Shown: positions 1-8,063 of the stretch, in pieces
How the letters are laid out: every line of letters begins with the position of its first letter
Position numbering within the stretch: position 1 is the first letter of the stretch
Source: SURF-13 sp041695325
GTDB lineage: Bacteria > Pseudomonadota > Gammaproteobacteria > SURF-13
DNA: 32,122 bases
Assembly: GCA_041695325.1 (NCBI GenBank)
Contig: JBGFRC010000025.1
Span: 1-32,122 of the forward strand
Direction of reading: 5' to 3'
Program-made: the position numbers and the translations under genes
Notes under the pieces: model-generated
Databases searched by the model: none
Told to the model about the DNA's origin: nothing
Seen by the model: the letters and a program-made list of their open reading frames with translations, nothing else

Positions 1-1673
1 CGGTGCTCACCCCGATGGCGCTCGATCCCGCGCACCCGTTCCCGCGCGTGCTCAATAAAAGCCTGAACTTCATTGTATCGCTCACCGGCAAGGACGCCTT
101 CGGGCGCAACAGCGGCGTCGCCGTGGTGCAGGCGCCGCGTTTGCTGCCCCGGCTGATCCCGCTGCCGCCCGCGCTGGCGCAAGGCACTCATGACTTCGTG
201 TTCCTGTCCTCCATCATCCACGCCCACGTCGGCGATCTGTTTCCCGGTATGCAGGTGACGGGCTGTTTTCAGTTCCGCCTGACGCGCAACAGCGAGCTGT
301 TCGTCAACGAGGAAGAGGTGGACGATCTGCTGCGCGCGCTGGAAGGCGAGCTGCTCATGCGCCATTACGGCGAGGCGGTACGCCTGGAGGCGGCGGATAA
401 TTGCCCGCCGGAGATGACCCGCTACCTGCTTGATCAGTTCGGCCTCACGCCAGATGACCTGTACCAGATGCCGGGGCCGGTCAACCTGCACCGCCTGCTC
501 GCGGTGTATGAGATGGCGGAGCGGCCGGATTTGATGTACCGGCCGTTCGCCCCCGGCCTGCCGAAGCCGCTCAGCCCCAATTGCGACATGTTCGAGGCGA
601 TAAAGAGCGGCGACGTGCTGCTGCATCATCCGTTCGAATCTTTCACGCCGGTGCTCGATTTTCTGCGTCAGGCGGCCGCTGATCCCAACGTGCTCGCCAT
701 CAGGCAAACCTTGTACCGCACCGGAGGCGACTCTCTCCTGGTGGAAACATTGATCGAGGCGGCGCGCGCGGGCAAGGAAGTGACGGTGGTGGTGGAGCTG
801 CGCGCGCGTTTTGATGAAGCGGCCAATATCGCCCTCGCCAATCGCCTCACCGACGCCGGGGCGCACGTGCTGTACGGCGTGGTGGGCTACAAGACGCACG
901 CCAAGATGCTGCTGGTGGTGCGGCGCGAGGGCAGACGCCTGCAGCGCTACGCGCATCTCGGCACCGGCAATTACCACCCCGGCACGGCGCGCGCCTACAG
1001 CGACTACAGCCTGCTGACCTGCGACAAGGAGATCACCGAGGACGTGCACAGACTGTTTCACCAGCTCACCGGCCTGGGGCGCGAAATCAAGCTCAAAAAA
1101 CTGCTCCAGTCTCCGTTCACCTTGCATAAGACCCTGCTGCGTCTGATCGCGCGCGAGGCGGAGCACGCCAGACAGGGCCGGCCCGCGCGCATCATCGCCA
1201 AGCTGAACGCGCTGTCCGAGCCGCAAATCATCCGCGCCCTGTATAAAGCCTCGCAGGCTGGAGTAAAAATAGACCTCATCGTGCGCGGGGTGTGTTGCCT
1301 GCGCCCCGGCGTGGCGGGGGTGTCGGAAAACATCCAGGTGCGCTCCGTCATGGGACGCTTTCTGGAACACAGCCGCGTCTGTTATTTTCACAACGCCGGC
1401 GATCCGTTCATGGTCTGCGCCAGCGCCGACTGGATGAGCCGGAATCTGTTGCATCGCGTGGAAACCTGCTTCCCCATCGAAGACCCCGCGCTGCGCGCGC
1501 GCATCTTCGAGCAAGGGCTGTTACCTTACCTGGAAGACAATACCCACGCCTGGCTGCTGCAAAGCGACGGCGGTTATAAGCGCCTCAAGCCCGGCAACCA
1601 GAAACCGCGCGCCGCGCAGCAATGGCTGCTGGAAAAGCTCGCGGGCGAAAGCGGGCCGGCCGGCATCAATTGA
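1..1673 (+). CDS. ppk: Polyphosphate kinase Ppk1, 3' part (5' end outside window)
   Basis: Ppk1 reversibly transfers the ATP gamma-phosphate onto inorganic polyphosphate. The visible 556 codons run open from the window edge to TGA, so only the N-terminal part is missing. They cover the end of the middle domain and both phospholipase-D-like C-terminal domains. The catalytic-histidine region YKTHAKMLLVV lies near visible residue 300, followed by the family block HLGTGNYHPGTARAYSDY. The second active-site histidine region is FLEHSRVCYFHN, followed by SADWMSRNLLHRVE. The end overlaps the convergently encoded exopolyphosphatase-family gene by 8 bases, so polyphosphate synthesis and degradation genes sit tail to tail. 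I am sure of the family. Confidence 0.95.
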   Translation, partial: VLTPMALDPAHPFPRVLNKSLNFIVSLTGKDAFGRNSGVAVVQAPRLLPRLIPLPPALAQGTHDFVFLSSIIHAHVGDLFPGMQVTGCFQFRLTRNSELFVNEEEVDDLLRALEGELLMRHYGEAVRLEAADNCPPEMTRYLLDQFGLTPDDLYQMPGPVNLHRLLAVYEMAERPDLMYRPFAPGLPKPLSPNCDMFEAIKSGDVLLHHPFESFTPVLDFLRQAAADPNVLAIRQTLYRTGGDSLLVETLIEAARAGKEVTVVVELRARFDEAANIALANRLTDAGAHVLYGVVGYKTHAKMLLVVRREGRRLQRYAHLGTGNYHPGTARAYSDYSLLTCDKEITEDVHRLFHQLTGLGREIKLKKLLQSPFTLHKTLLRLIAREAEHARQGRPARIIAKLNALSEPQIIRALYKASQAGVKIDLIVRGVCCLRPGVAGVSENIQVRSVMGRFLEHSRVCYFHNAGDPFMVCASADWMSRNLLHRVETCFPIEDPALRARIFEQGLLPYLEDNTHAWLLQSDGGYKRLKPGNQKPRAAQQWLLEKLAGESGPAGIN

Positions 1674-3162
1674 ATTTCAGGCGCACGCGCAGCGCCTTGA
1701 GGTGCTCCGCCTCGTCGTTCAGATCGGCGCGGGTCAGGGGATGTTTGTTGAGCCAGCCGCGCGGAAATGTGAGCTTGATCGCATCGCCCCGCACCGTCAC
1801 GCGCGGCGCCGCCGGGGCACGCCGGTTGCGGCACAACAGCACCGCCAAACGCAACAGCACGCACAGCTTCATCAACGCGCCGCGGGCGGCGCGGGGGAAG
1901 ACCCGCATGGCAGCCAAACCGGGCTTGCCGCGCTGGCTCAAGACGAGCGCGGCCAGGTACTGTTGCTCCCGGTGCGAAAAACCCGGCAGATCGGCGTGCT
2001 CGATCAGATACGCGCCATGCTTGCGGTACTGGCTGTAGCTCACGCTCAAGCCGATTTCATGCAGCCTGGCCGCCCACTGCAACAGATTGCGCCAGGGCTG
2101 CGCGTGCAACCCCCATCCGGCGCCGGCCTGGCGCAGCAGGCGCAACGCGCTGGCGCTCACGCGCCGCGCCTGAGCGCCGTCTATGGCATAACGCTCGGTC
2201 AGCTCCTCGATGGTGCGTGCGCGCACGTCTTCGTGACGCACGCGCCCCAGCATGTCGTACAGCAAACCCTCGCGCAGCGCGCCTGATGCATACTGCATGC
2301 GCTTGATGGAAAGCGCCTGGAACAAGGCGGCGAGTATCGCCACGCCGCCGGGCAACACCGCGGCGCGCGCGCGTTTGAGACCGGGGAAATCCAGCTTGTC
2401 CACGTGGCCGGCGGCGATCATGCGCTTGCGCAACCTGGCCAAGGCCGTGGGTGTGACGGCGCCCTCGCTCCAGCCGCTCTTATGCACGATTTCCTGGATG
2501 GCGTTAATGGTGCCCGAGGCGCCGACACACTGTTCCCAGGGGAGCGCGCGCAACCGCCCCGCCACCGGTTGCAGCTCCTGACGCAAGGCCAGTTCGGCTT
2601 GATTGAAGCGCTGGGCGGTGATCACGCCGTCCGGAAAATAGCGCAGACTGCAGGCCACGCAGCCGGCCTGCACGCTGGCCAGGTGCGCGACCTTGAAGCC
2701 GCGCCCCACGATAATCTCGGTGCTGCCGCCGCCGATGTCCACCACCAGGCGCGGCTTGCGACCAGGCGGCAGACTGTGCGCCACGCCGAGATAGATCAGG
2801 CGCGCCTCCTCATGTCCGGCGATGACCTCGATGGGATGCCCCAGCGCGCGCTCCGCGGCGCGCAGGAACCCCCCGGCGTTCTGCGCCAGCCGCAAGGTAT
2901 TGGTGCCCACGGCGCGCACCGCGTCCGGCGGCATGCCGCGCAGGCGCTGGCCGAAACGGCGCAGGCACCGCAGGGCGCGCCGTTCGGCGTCCCTGCTCAG
3001 CTGATTTTTCCTGTTCAGGCCCGCGCCCAGCTGCACCATCTCGCGGCGCCGGTCCAAGGTGCGCAATCCGCCGCCGTACGCGCGCGCGATGATCATATGA
3101 AAACTGTTGGAGCCGAGGTCCACGGCCGCGAGTACGTCGGCGGCGGGCCTGCTTCTGGTCAA
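1666..3162 (-). CDS. ppx: Exopolyphosphatase / pppGpp phosphohydrolase (Ppx/GppA family)
   Basis: This 498-residue protein belongs to the ASKHA-fold Ppx/GppA family, which releases phosphate from polyphosphate ends and/or hydrolyses pppGpp. Visible motifs are AAVDLGSNSFHMI at the N-terminus (phosphate-binding loop), AVGTNTLR, DIGGGSTEIIVG near residue 145, and GASGTINAIQEI near 215. The C-terminal third is the HD-like helical domain (LHEIGLSVSYSQYRKHG). The length matches Ppx (about 500) and also GppA, so the two substrates cannot be separated from sequence alone; the neighbour ppk favours Ppx. The start is TTG and overlaps the stop of the upstream metal-exporter gene in a TTGA arrangement. 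No ATG exists before the essential DLGSNS motif, so translational coupling is likely. Confidence 0.92.
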   Translation of the reverse strand: MTRSRPAADVLAAVDLGSNSFHMIIARAYGGGLRTLDRRREMVQLGAGLNRKNQLSRDAERRALRCLRRFGQRLRGMPPDAVRAVGTNTLRLAQNAGGFLRAAERALGHPIEVIAGHEEARLIYLGVAHSLPPGRKPRLVVDIGGGSTEIIVGRGFKVAHLASVQAGCVACSLRYFPDGVITAQRFNQAELALRQELQPVAGRLRALPWEQCVGASGTINAIQEIVHKSGWSEGAVTPTALARLRKRMIAAGHVDKLDFPGLKRARAAVLPGGVAILAALFQALSIKRMQYASGALREGLLYDMLGRVRHEDVRARTIEELTERYAIDGAQARRVSASALRLLRQAGAGWGLHAQPWRNLLQWAARLHEIGLSVSYSQYRKHGAYLIEHADLPGFSHREQQYLAALVLSQRGKPGLAAMRVFPRAARGALMKLCVLLRLAVLLCRNRRAPAAPRVTVRGDAIKLTFPRGWLNKHPLTRADLNDEAEHLKALRVRLKFN

Positions 3163-4073
3163 GCGTGGCCTCCCTGCCGCGACGCAGCCTGCGTCGCTGG
3201 CTCGGGCTGCAGCGTCACGTGCTCTATCCCGTAACGCTCGCGCAGCAGCTCGCGCAGCTCATGCAGCACGTGCTCCCAATTGCTTAAATCGCGCACCCGC
3301 ACATGCGCCGACAGCAACGCCAGGCCGGAGGACAGGGTCCAGATGTGCAGGTCGTCCACCGAAAGCACGCCGGGCGTCGCCGCCATGCTGCGCCCGACCT
3401 CCGGCAAGTCCACGCCCGGCGGCACGCCTTCCATCAGCACGTGCAGCGCCTCGCGCAATAAATTAAAGCTGGAATAGAGAATCAGGGCGCAGATCAGCAG
3501 CGACAGCAGGGGATCAATCGGCGTCCAGCCGGTGAGCAGTATCACCACGCCCGCGGCAAGCGCCGCCACCGAGCCGAGCGCGTCCCCCATGACGTGCAAC
3601 AGGGCGGCGCGCGTGTTGAGCGTCTGCGCGCCGCGGATGAGGATGCGCGCCACGATCAGGTTGACGATCAGGCCCGCTGCCGCGATCAGCGCCACCATAC
3701 CGCCCGCCACCGGCTGCGGGGTAAAGAAGCGCTGCACGGCGACATAGCCGATGCCGGCCACCAGAAGCAGCATGAACATGCCGTTGCCCAGCGCCACCAG
3801 CACCTCGGCGCGCCCCAGGCCGTAGGAGTAACGCGCCGAAAGCGGGCGGCGCGCCACCCAGGCAGCAAGCGCGGCAAAACCCAGCGCGGCGCTGTCCGTG
3901 ATCATATGACCGGCGTCGCTGAGCAGGGCGAGCGAACCCGACCACCAGCCCGCCACGGCCTCGATCAACGCGAAGCCGAACGTCAGCAGCAGCGCCGCGC
4001 CGAGCGCGCCGCCTGCCGGCGCACGGCCTGCCTGCGCTGGCGGCGGGGAGACGTAATGAGGATGTTCAGACAC
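3159..4073 (-). CDS. Cation diffusion facilitator (CDF) metal exporter
   Basis: This 304-residue inner-membrane antiporter of the CDF family (ZitB/CzcD-like) would expel Zn2+ or a related divalent cation in exchange for protons. About six hydrophobic helices lie between residues 25 and 215. Helix 2 carries SDAGHMITD and helix 5 carries HVMGD, the paired metal-binding sites of zinc-type CDFs. The C-terminal cytoplasmic domain (DLPEVGRSMAATPGV...VDDLHIWTLSSG) is the usual regulatory metal-binding domain. The start is GTG at 4073, downstream of an AT-rich promoter-like patch. The N-terminal cytoplasmic tail contains a degenerate PAQAG palindrome. Its last bases overlap the Ppx-family gene, so both are probably one transcript. 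Metal specificity is an inference. Confidence 0.93.
   Translation of the reverse strand: MSEHPHYVSPPPAQAGRAPAGGALGAALLLTFGFALIEAVAGWWSGSLALLSDAGHMITDSAALGFAALAAWVARRPLSARYSYGLGRAEVLVALGNGMFMLLLVAGIGYVAVQRFFTPQPVAGGMVALIAAAGLIVNLIVARILIRGAQTLNTRAALLHVMGDALGSVAALAAGVVILLTGWTPIDPLLSLLICALILYSSFNLLREALHVLMEGVPPGVDLPEVGRSMAATPGVLSVDDLHIWTLSSGLALLSAHVRVRDLSNWEHVLHELRELLRERYGIEHVTLQPEPATQAASRQGGHA
4026..4044. repeat. Degenerate in-frame PAQAG palindrome in the CDF gene
   Basis: The plus strand shares its first 12 bases, GCCTGCCTGCGC, with the exact palindromes at 25234 and 28236, but the second arm has decayed to TGGCGGC. Read on the minus strand it gives PPAQAGRAP in the N-terminal tail before helix 1. 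I infer an eroded copy of the same element. Confidence 0.45.
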
Positions 4074-4081
4074 GGGTTTAG

Positions 4082-4100
4082 GTGTATAATTATAATATAG
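4082..4100. promoter_or_regulatory. AT-rich divergent promoter region
   Basis: A short AT island (GTATAATTATAATATAG) lies between the divergent CDF and GGDEF/EAL genes. It offers a TATAAT-like -10 hexamer on each strand in otherwise GC-rich DNA. No convincing -35 hexamer is visible, so exact promoters cannot be assigned. An activator- or metal-responsive promoter would fit but is not shown. Confidence 0.4.
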
Positions 4101-4175
4101 CGCAGGGCGTCACATGCCCCACGCTGACAAGAAAGGCTGGGCGGAGGGCGACGACCACACCGTTCCATTCAAATC

Positions 4176-6596
4176 ATGCGCAAGCCTTCGCTAAAAGCAT
4201 CTCTTCACTACCTGCCATTCCTGGCATTGACGGCGGGATTGCTGGTCACGGGCGTGGAGGCCGCTCGTGAACGAACCACCCTGCACAAAATGGCCGGCGC
4301 TCGCTTTGAGCAGGCGGTCCGCACCACCGGGCTCATGTTGGAGCGGCGCATGACTCGTTACCTGGACGCGCTGGAAGGCGTGCGCGCCTTGTACGCCGCC
4401 AGCGAGTCCGTGGAGCGTCATGAGTTCCGCACTTATGTACAGAGCCTGAATCTTGCGCAGCATTACCCCGGCCTGGCGGCGATTCAATACACGCCGCGCG
4501 AGACCCCCGCCACGCTGGGTGGCTTTCAGGCCCGGCTCAAAGCGCAGGGACTGAGTGAGATCGGGGTGTGGGACAGCGCGAGCGGACGTGGCGGAGTGCT
4601 GCGCGCCGCCGAGGAATACCTGCCCATCGAGTTTATCGAGCCGTTCACGCCGCTTGCGCCGGGTTTTGACGTCGCCTCCGAGCCCGCCAATCACGAGGCG
4701 CTCAGGCGCGCCCGCGACGAGAACCGGTCGGCCCTGGGGAACAGGATTTCCCGCCTGGTGGAAGGCCCCGCCGACCAGCCGGGATTTTTAGTGTTTGTGC
4801 CCGTCTATCGCAACGGCGCGCCGCTCGACACCGTGGCCGAACGCCGCACGGCCCTGCAAGGCTACGTGAGCGGCATATTTCGTGCGCGCGATCTGTTGCA
4901 TGGCATGTATGACGATCAGGCCCATCCGCACATAGACTTTGAGGTGTTTGACGGCGCGGCGCTTAGCCGCGAAACCCTGCTCTATGACGACGACGGCGTC
5001 ACGCACGCACTGGACCCTTCCCACCGGACCACGTTTGCGACCACGCGCACCCTTGCCATTGCGGGGCATAGCTGGACGCTTTACTACTCCACCCTGCCGC
5101 CGTTCGACGCGCAACCGGGACACGATTTCCCGCTGCTCATCGCGGCGGGCGGCACGGCGCTCAGCGTGCTGCTGTTCTGGGTGCTTTGGCTGCAAGTCAA
5201 AGGCCGCGCCGAAGCCGAACGCATCTCCGCCGAGCTGCGTGAGGCTCACACGCAGCTCGCCGAGAGCGCGCAGCGCCTCGGGCACCAGGCCCTGCACGAC
5301 GCGCTCACCAGCTTGCCCAACCGCGCGCTGCTCGAAGACCGCTTGCAACAGCACATTCTTGCCCATACCCGCGACCCCAAGCCGTTCGCGCTCCTGATCA
5401 TGGACCTCGACGGCTTCAAGGAGGTCAACGACACCCTCGGCCACCACGCCGGTGACCAGTTGCTGCAGCAGGTCGCGCTGCGCCTGCAGAACGCGCTGCG
5501 CAAGTCCGACACCATCGCGCGCCTGGGCGGCGATGAATTCGCCGTGCTGCTGCCCGGGGCGGACGCGGACAGCGCCGTCAGGACGGCGCACTCGTTGCTC
5601 AACAGACTGGGGCCCGCCTTCCCGATCGAGGGACGCATGCTCTGCGCACGCGCCAGCATCGGCATCGCCCTCTCCCCCGCGCACGGCGCGGATACGACCA
5701 CCCTGTTGCGCCGCGCCGACGTGGCCATGTACGCCGCCAAGCGCGCGCGCAGCGGCTGTGCGCTGTACGATGGCGCTCAGGAGCGCGACAGCCTGATGCA
5801 GCTCACGCTGACCAGCGCCCTGGACCGCGCCATCGCGCACCACGAGCTCGCGCTTTACTACCAGCCGCTGGTGGATTTCAAGACCGGGCGGGCGACGGGC
5901 GCAGAAGCCCTGGTGCGCTGGCGGCATCCCGATCGTGGACTGGTTGCGCCGGGTGAATTCATCCCCCTCGCCGAGCGCAGCGGGCTGATCCTGCCCCTGA
6001 CGCGGTGGGTGTTGAACGAGGCCTTGCGCCAGTGCACGGAGTGGCGGCGCGCCGGCATTGAGATGACGATGTCGGTCAACCTCTCGGAGCGCGATCTCCA
6101 GGAGAACCGGCTGTGCGAGCTGCTGGCCTCCCGGCTCCAGGCCTCCGGCGTCCCGCCGCACTGCCTGGAGCTTGATGTTCCCGAAAGCGTCATCGCTCCG
6201 GCCTACGTTCACATCGCGTTGTTGCGCCTCGACGCCATGGGCGTGCGCCTGTCCATTGATTGTTTCGGCAGCGGGCACTCATCGCTCGTCTCGCTCAAGA
6301 AATTGCCGCTGGATACCTTCAAGATTGACCGCTCGCTCATAAAAGGCATGACCCAGAACAACGACAACGCGGTCATCGTGCGCTCGGCCATCAATCTTGC
6401 GCACAACCTGGGGCTCGGCGTGGCGGCCGAAGGCGTGGAGGACCAGGAGACCTGGGACAGGCTCGGCGAGCTCGGCTGTGACGCCGCACAGGGTTTTTTC
6501 ATCAGCCCGCCGCTGCCGCCTGACGACTTCCTGCGCTGGATGCAGCAGCACACTGCGGGAACCGGGCGCAAAACAGAAAACAACGCGTGGCGCTAG
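4176..6596 (+). CDS. Membrane CHASE-GGDEF-EAL cyclic-di-GMP protein (EAL degenerate)
   Basis: This 806-residue signalling protein has an N-terminal transmembrane helix (about residues 10-27), a periplasmic CHASE-type sensor domain (about 45-300, with FRTYVQSLNLAQHYPGLAAIQY) and a second helix (about 315-340). A cytoplasmic GGDEF domain and an EAL domain follow. The cyclase signature GGDEF is intact at 451-455, and an inhibitory-site RKSD motif sits five residues before it. The EAL signature is present at 577-579 (EALVRW). However, the usual DDFG motif reads DCFG at 695-698 and the EITE motif reads DVPE. Both are metal-binding positions in phosphodiesterases, so I expect a diguanylate cyclase with a weak or regulatory EAL domain. 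The periplasmic ligand is unknown. The ATG at 4176 precedes the first helix; no clear ribosome site is visible. Confidence 0.93.
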   Translation: MRKPSLKASLHYLPFLALTAGLLVTGVEAARERTTLHKMAGARFEQAVRTTGLMLERRMTRYLDALEGVRALYAASESVERHEFRTYVQSLNLAQHYPGLAAIQYTPRETPATLGGFQARLKAQGLSEIGVWDSASGRGGVLRAAEEYLPIEFIEPFTPLAPGFDVASEPANHEALRRARDENRSALGNRISRLVEGPADQPGFLVFVPVYRNGAPLDTVAERRTALQGYVSGIFRARDLLHGMYDDQAHPHIDFEVFDGAALSRETLLYDDDGVTHALDPSHRTTFATTRTLAIAGHSWTLYYSTLPPFDAQPGHDFPLLIAAGGTALSVLLFWVLWLQVKGRAEAERISAELREAHTQLAESAQRLGHQALHDALTSLPNRALLEDRLQQHILAHTRDPKPFALLIMDLDGFKEVNDTLGHHAGDQLLQQVALRLQNALRKSDTIARLGGDEFAVLLPGADADSAVRTAHSLLNRLGPAFPIEGRMLCARASIGIALSPAHGADTTTLLRRADVAMYAAKRARSGCALYDGAQERDSLMQLTLTSALDRAIAHHELALYYQPLVDFKTGRATGAEALVRWRHPDRGLVAPGEFIPLAERSGLILPLTRWVLNEALRQCTEWRRAGIEMTMSVNLSERDLQENRLCELLASRLQASGVPPHCLELDVPESVIAPAYVHIALLRLDAMGVRLSIDCFGSGHSSLVSLKKLPLDTFKIDRSLIKGMTQNNDNAVIVRSAINLAHNLGLGVAAEGVEDQETWDRLGELGCDAAQGFFISPPLPPDDFLRWMQQHTAGTGRKTENNAWR

Positions 6597-7072
6597 GTAT
6601 CCCGCCGCCACTCACCCGACGTGCCGCCGGATTTTTCCAGCAGGCGGATTGCGTCCAGCGTCATGCCCCGGTCCACGGACTTGCACATGTCATAGAGGGT
6701 GAGCAGCGCGATTTCCACCGCGATCAGCGCCTCCATCTCCACGCCGGTCTGCGCCCGGGCCTCTGCCTGTGCGCGGCAATACACCGCGTTCTCCGCCGGG
6801 CGGACCTCCAGCTCGATTTCAACCTTGCTGAGCGGCACGTGGTGGCACAGCGGAATGAGCTCGGCGGTCTTCTTCGCCGCCAGGATGCCCGCCACGCGCG
6901 CGATGCCCAGCACGTCCCCCTTGGCGTGCGCCCCCCGGACGATCAGCTCCAGGGCGGCGGGCTGCATCTGGATGCGCCCCTCGGCGCAGGCGCGGCGCAG
7001 GGTCACCGGCTTGCCGCCCACGTCCACCATGTGCGCCTCGCCTTGGGGGTTAAAATGACTTAATTCGCTCAT
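6593..7072 (-). CDS. moaC: Cyclic pyranopterin monophosphate synthase MoaC
   Basis: MoaC works with MoaA to turn GTP into cyclic pyranopterin monophosphate, the first stage of molybdenum cofactor synthesis. The 159-residue protein has the family's full length and its motifs: HMVDVGGKPVTLRRA, the LCHHVPLSKVEI core, TGVEMEALIAV, and YDMCKSVDRGM with the catalytic region. The open frame extends ten codons further upstream, but MSELSHFNPQGEAHMVDV is the typical MoaC start, so the ATG at 7072 is chosen. The gene is convergent with the GGDEF/EAL gene (4-base overlap) and divergent from moaD with only 23 bases between starts. No moaA is present in the window. Confidence 0.95.
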   Translation of the reverse strand: MSELSHFNPQGEAHMVDVGGKPVTLRRACAEGRIQMQPAALELIVRGAHAKGDVLGIARVAGILAAKKTAELIPLCHHVPLSKVEIELEVRPAENAVYCRAQAEARAQTGVEMEALIAVEIALLTLYDMCKSVDRGMTLDAIRLLEKSGGTSGEWRRDT

Positions 7073-7095
7073 GGCGCCGGGTGTACACTTTACGC

Positions 7096-7329
7096 ATGGC
7101 AATTAGCGTAAAGTATTTTGCCGGCTTGCGCGAGCGCATGACTCGCGCCGGGGACGCCTTACCCGCGCAGGGCCTGACCACGGTGGCCGAGGTGTGGCGC
7201 AAGGCCGCCCAGGGCGCGCCCTGGCCTCCCAATATGCTCGCCGCGGTGAATCAGAGCTACGCGCAGGCGCACAGCCCGGTCAAGGATGGCGACGAAGTGG
7301 CGTTTTTCCCTCCAGTAACAGGCGGCTGA
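7096..7329 (+). CDS. moaD: Molybdopterin synthase small subunit MoaD
   Basis: This 77-residue ubiquitin-like sulfur carrier provides the thiocarboxylate sulfur for molybdopterin. The C-terminus ends in the required Gly-Gly (FFPPVTGG) that is adenylated and thiocarboxylated and that inserts into the MoaE active site. The N-terminus MAISVKYFAGLRERM is typical; an in-frame GTG at 7081 would add five residues but has no family support. moaE starts two bases after the stop, so the two subunits are co-translated. The 23-base gap to divergent moaC leaves no room for a normal leader. Confidence 0.93.
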   Translation: MAISVKYFAGLRERMTRAGDALPAQGLTTVAEVWRKAAQGAPWPPNMLAAVNQSYAQAHSPVKDGDEVAFFPPVTGG

Positions 7330-7330
7330 T

Positions 7331-7762
7331 ATGACCATACAGCTGCGCGCCGCGCCTTTCGATCCCTGGCGGGAACTGGCCCGCTACCAGGCAAATCTTG
7401 AAGCGGGCAAATACGGCGCGACGGCGTGCTTCGTCGGCACCCTGCGCGACATCGCCCAAGGCGACGCCGTGCGCGCCATGACGCTGGAGCATTATCCCGG
7501 CATGACGGAAAAATACCTGAAACAAATCAGCGCCGAGGCTGGGCGGCGTTTCGCCATTTTAGACAGCCTCATCCTTCATCGCTACGGCGAACTTATGCCC
7601 AACGACACCATCGTGCTGATCGCAGTGTGGGCCGCACACCGCGCGGCGGCGTTCGACGCCTGCCGTTATCTCATCGAAGAGCTGAAAACGCGCGCGCCGT
7701 TCTGGAAAAAGGAAACGCTGGAACACGGCGCGCGCTGGGTGGAACACAACACCGTTACATAG
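7331..7762 (+). CDS. moaE: Molybdopterin synthase catalytic subunit MoaE
   Basis: MoaE, as a heterotetramer with MoaD, inserts two sulfurs into cyclic pyranopterin monophosphate to form molybdopterin. The 143-residue protein has the family's length and motifs: GATACFVGTLRD, LEHYPGMTEKYL, HRYGELMPND, and the catalytic lysine region KTRAPFWKKE near residues 120-129 followed by GARWVEHN. It follows moaD by one base and closes this short operon. Confidence 0.95.
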   Translation: MTIQLRAAPFDPWRELARYQANLEAGKYGATACFVGTLRDIAQGDAVRAMTLEHYPGMTEKYLKQISAEAGRRFAILDSLILHRYGELMPNDTIVLIAVWAAHRAAAFDACRYLIEELKTRAPFWKKETLEHGARWVEHNTVT

Positions 7763-8063
7763 ATGCTCATCAGCGCCCGCAGTGAGATAGCGCCGCACAC
7801 ATCGGAAATTCCACTATCTTTTATGGGGAATAACGGCTCGGATTTAACCAAAATCTCACTTACCAAGCCGTCTATTTCACATTAAATTCACATAGATTCT
7901 TGAAATTGGTTTCTCTCCGTCAAGTTGTTATTGAATAATGTCCCCGAAATGACGATGATGGTAAGGCTGCTTAGAACCGACAATACCGGCGCAGCGACCC
8001 GCAGAGCCAGGGTTCCGGGCGTAGCGAACGCTCCACCAGCTCAGCACGCCGCATTCCACCACC
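7763..8063. other. Long AT-richer leader region before the response-regulator gene
   Basis: These 301 bases hold no gene that I can recognise. The first half is noticeably more AT-rich than the flanks (for example TTTCACATTAAATTCACATA) and could contain the promoter of the downstream gene, but I see no confident -35/-10 pair. AGTGAGAT near 7790 and ATCTCACT near 7854 are an inverted pair 8 bases long and about 60 bases apart. The last 90 bases are GC-rich. I looked there for a cyclic-di-GMP riboswitch and found only a weak partial resemblance. Confidence 0.4.

Noticed and set aside
4788..6278. 496-codon minus-strand open frame opposite the CHASE-GGDEF-EAL gene
   Set aside because: Same shadow composition and no motifs; the plus strand encodes clear GGDEF and EAL domains.
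7960..8063. Possible cyclic-di-GMP (GEMM) riboswitch before the REC-PAS-GGDEF-EAL gene
   Set aside because: CCGCAGAGCCAGGGTTCCGGG recalls parts of the GEMM core, but the first conserved segment is absent and the expected stem order cannot be drawn. A covariance-model scan would decide.
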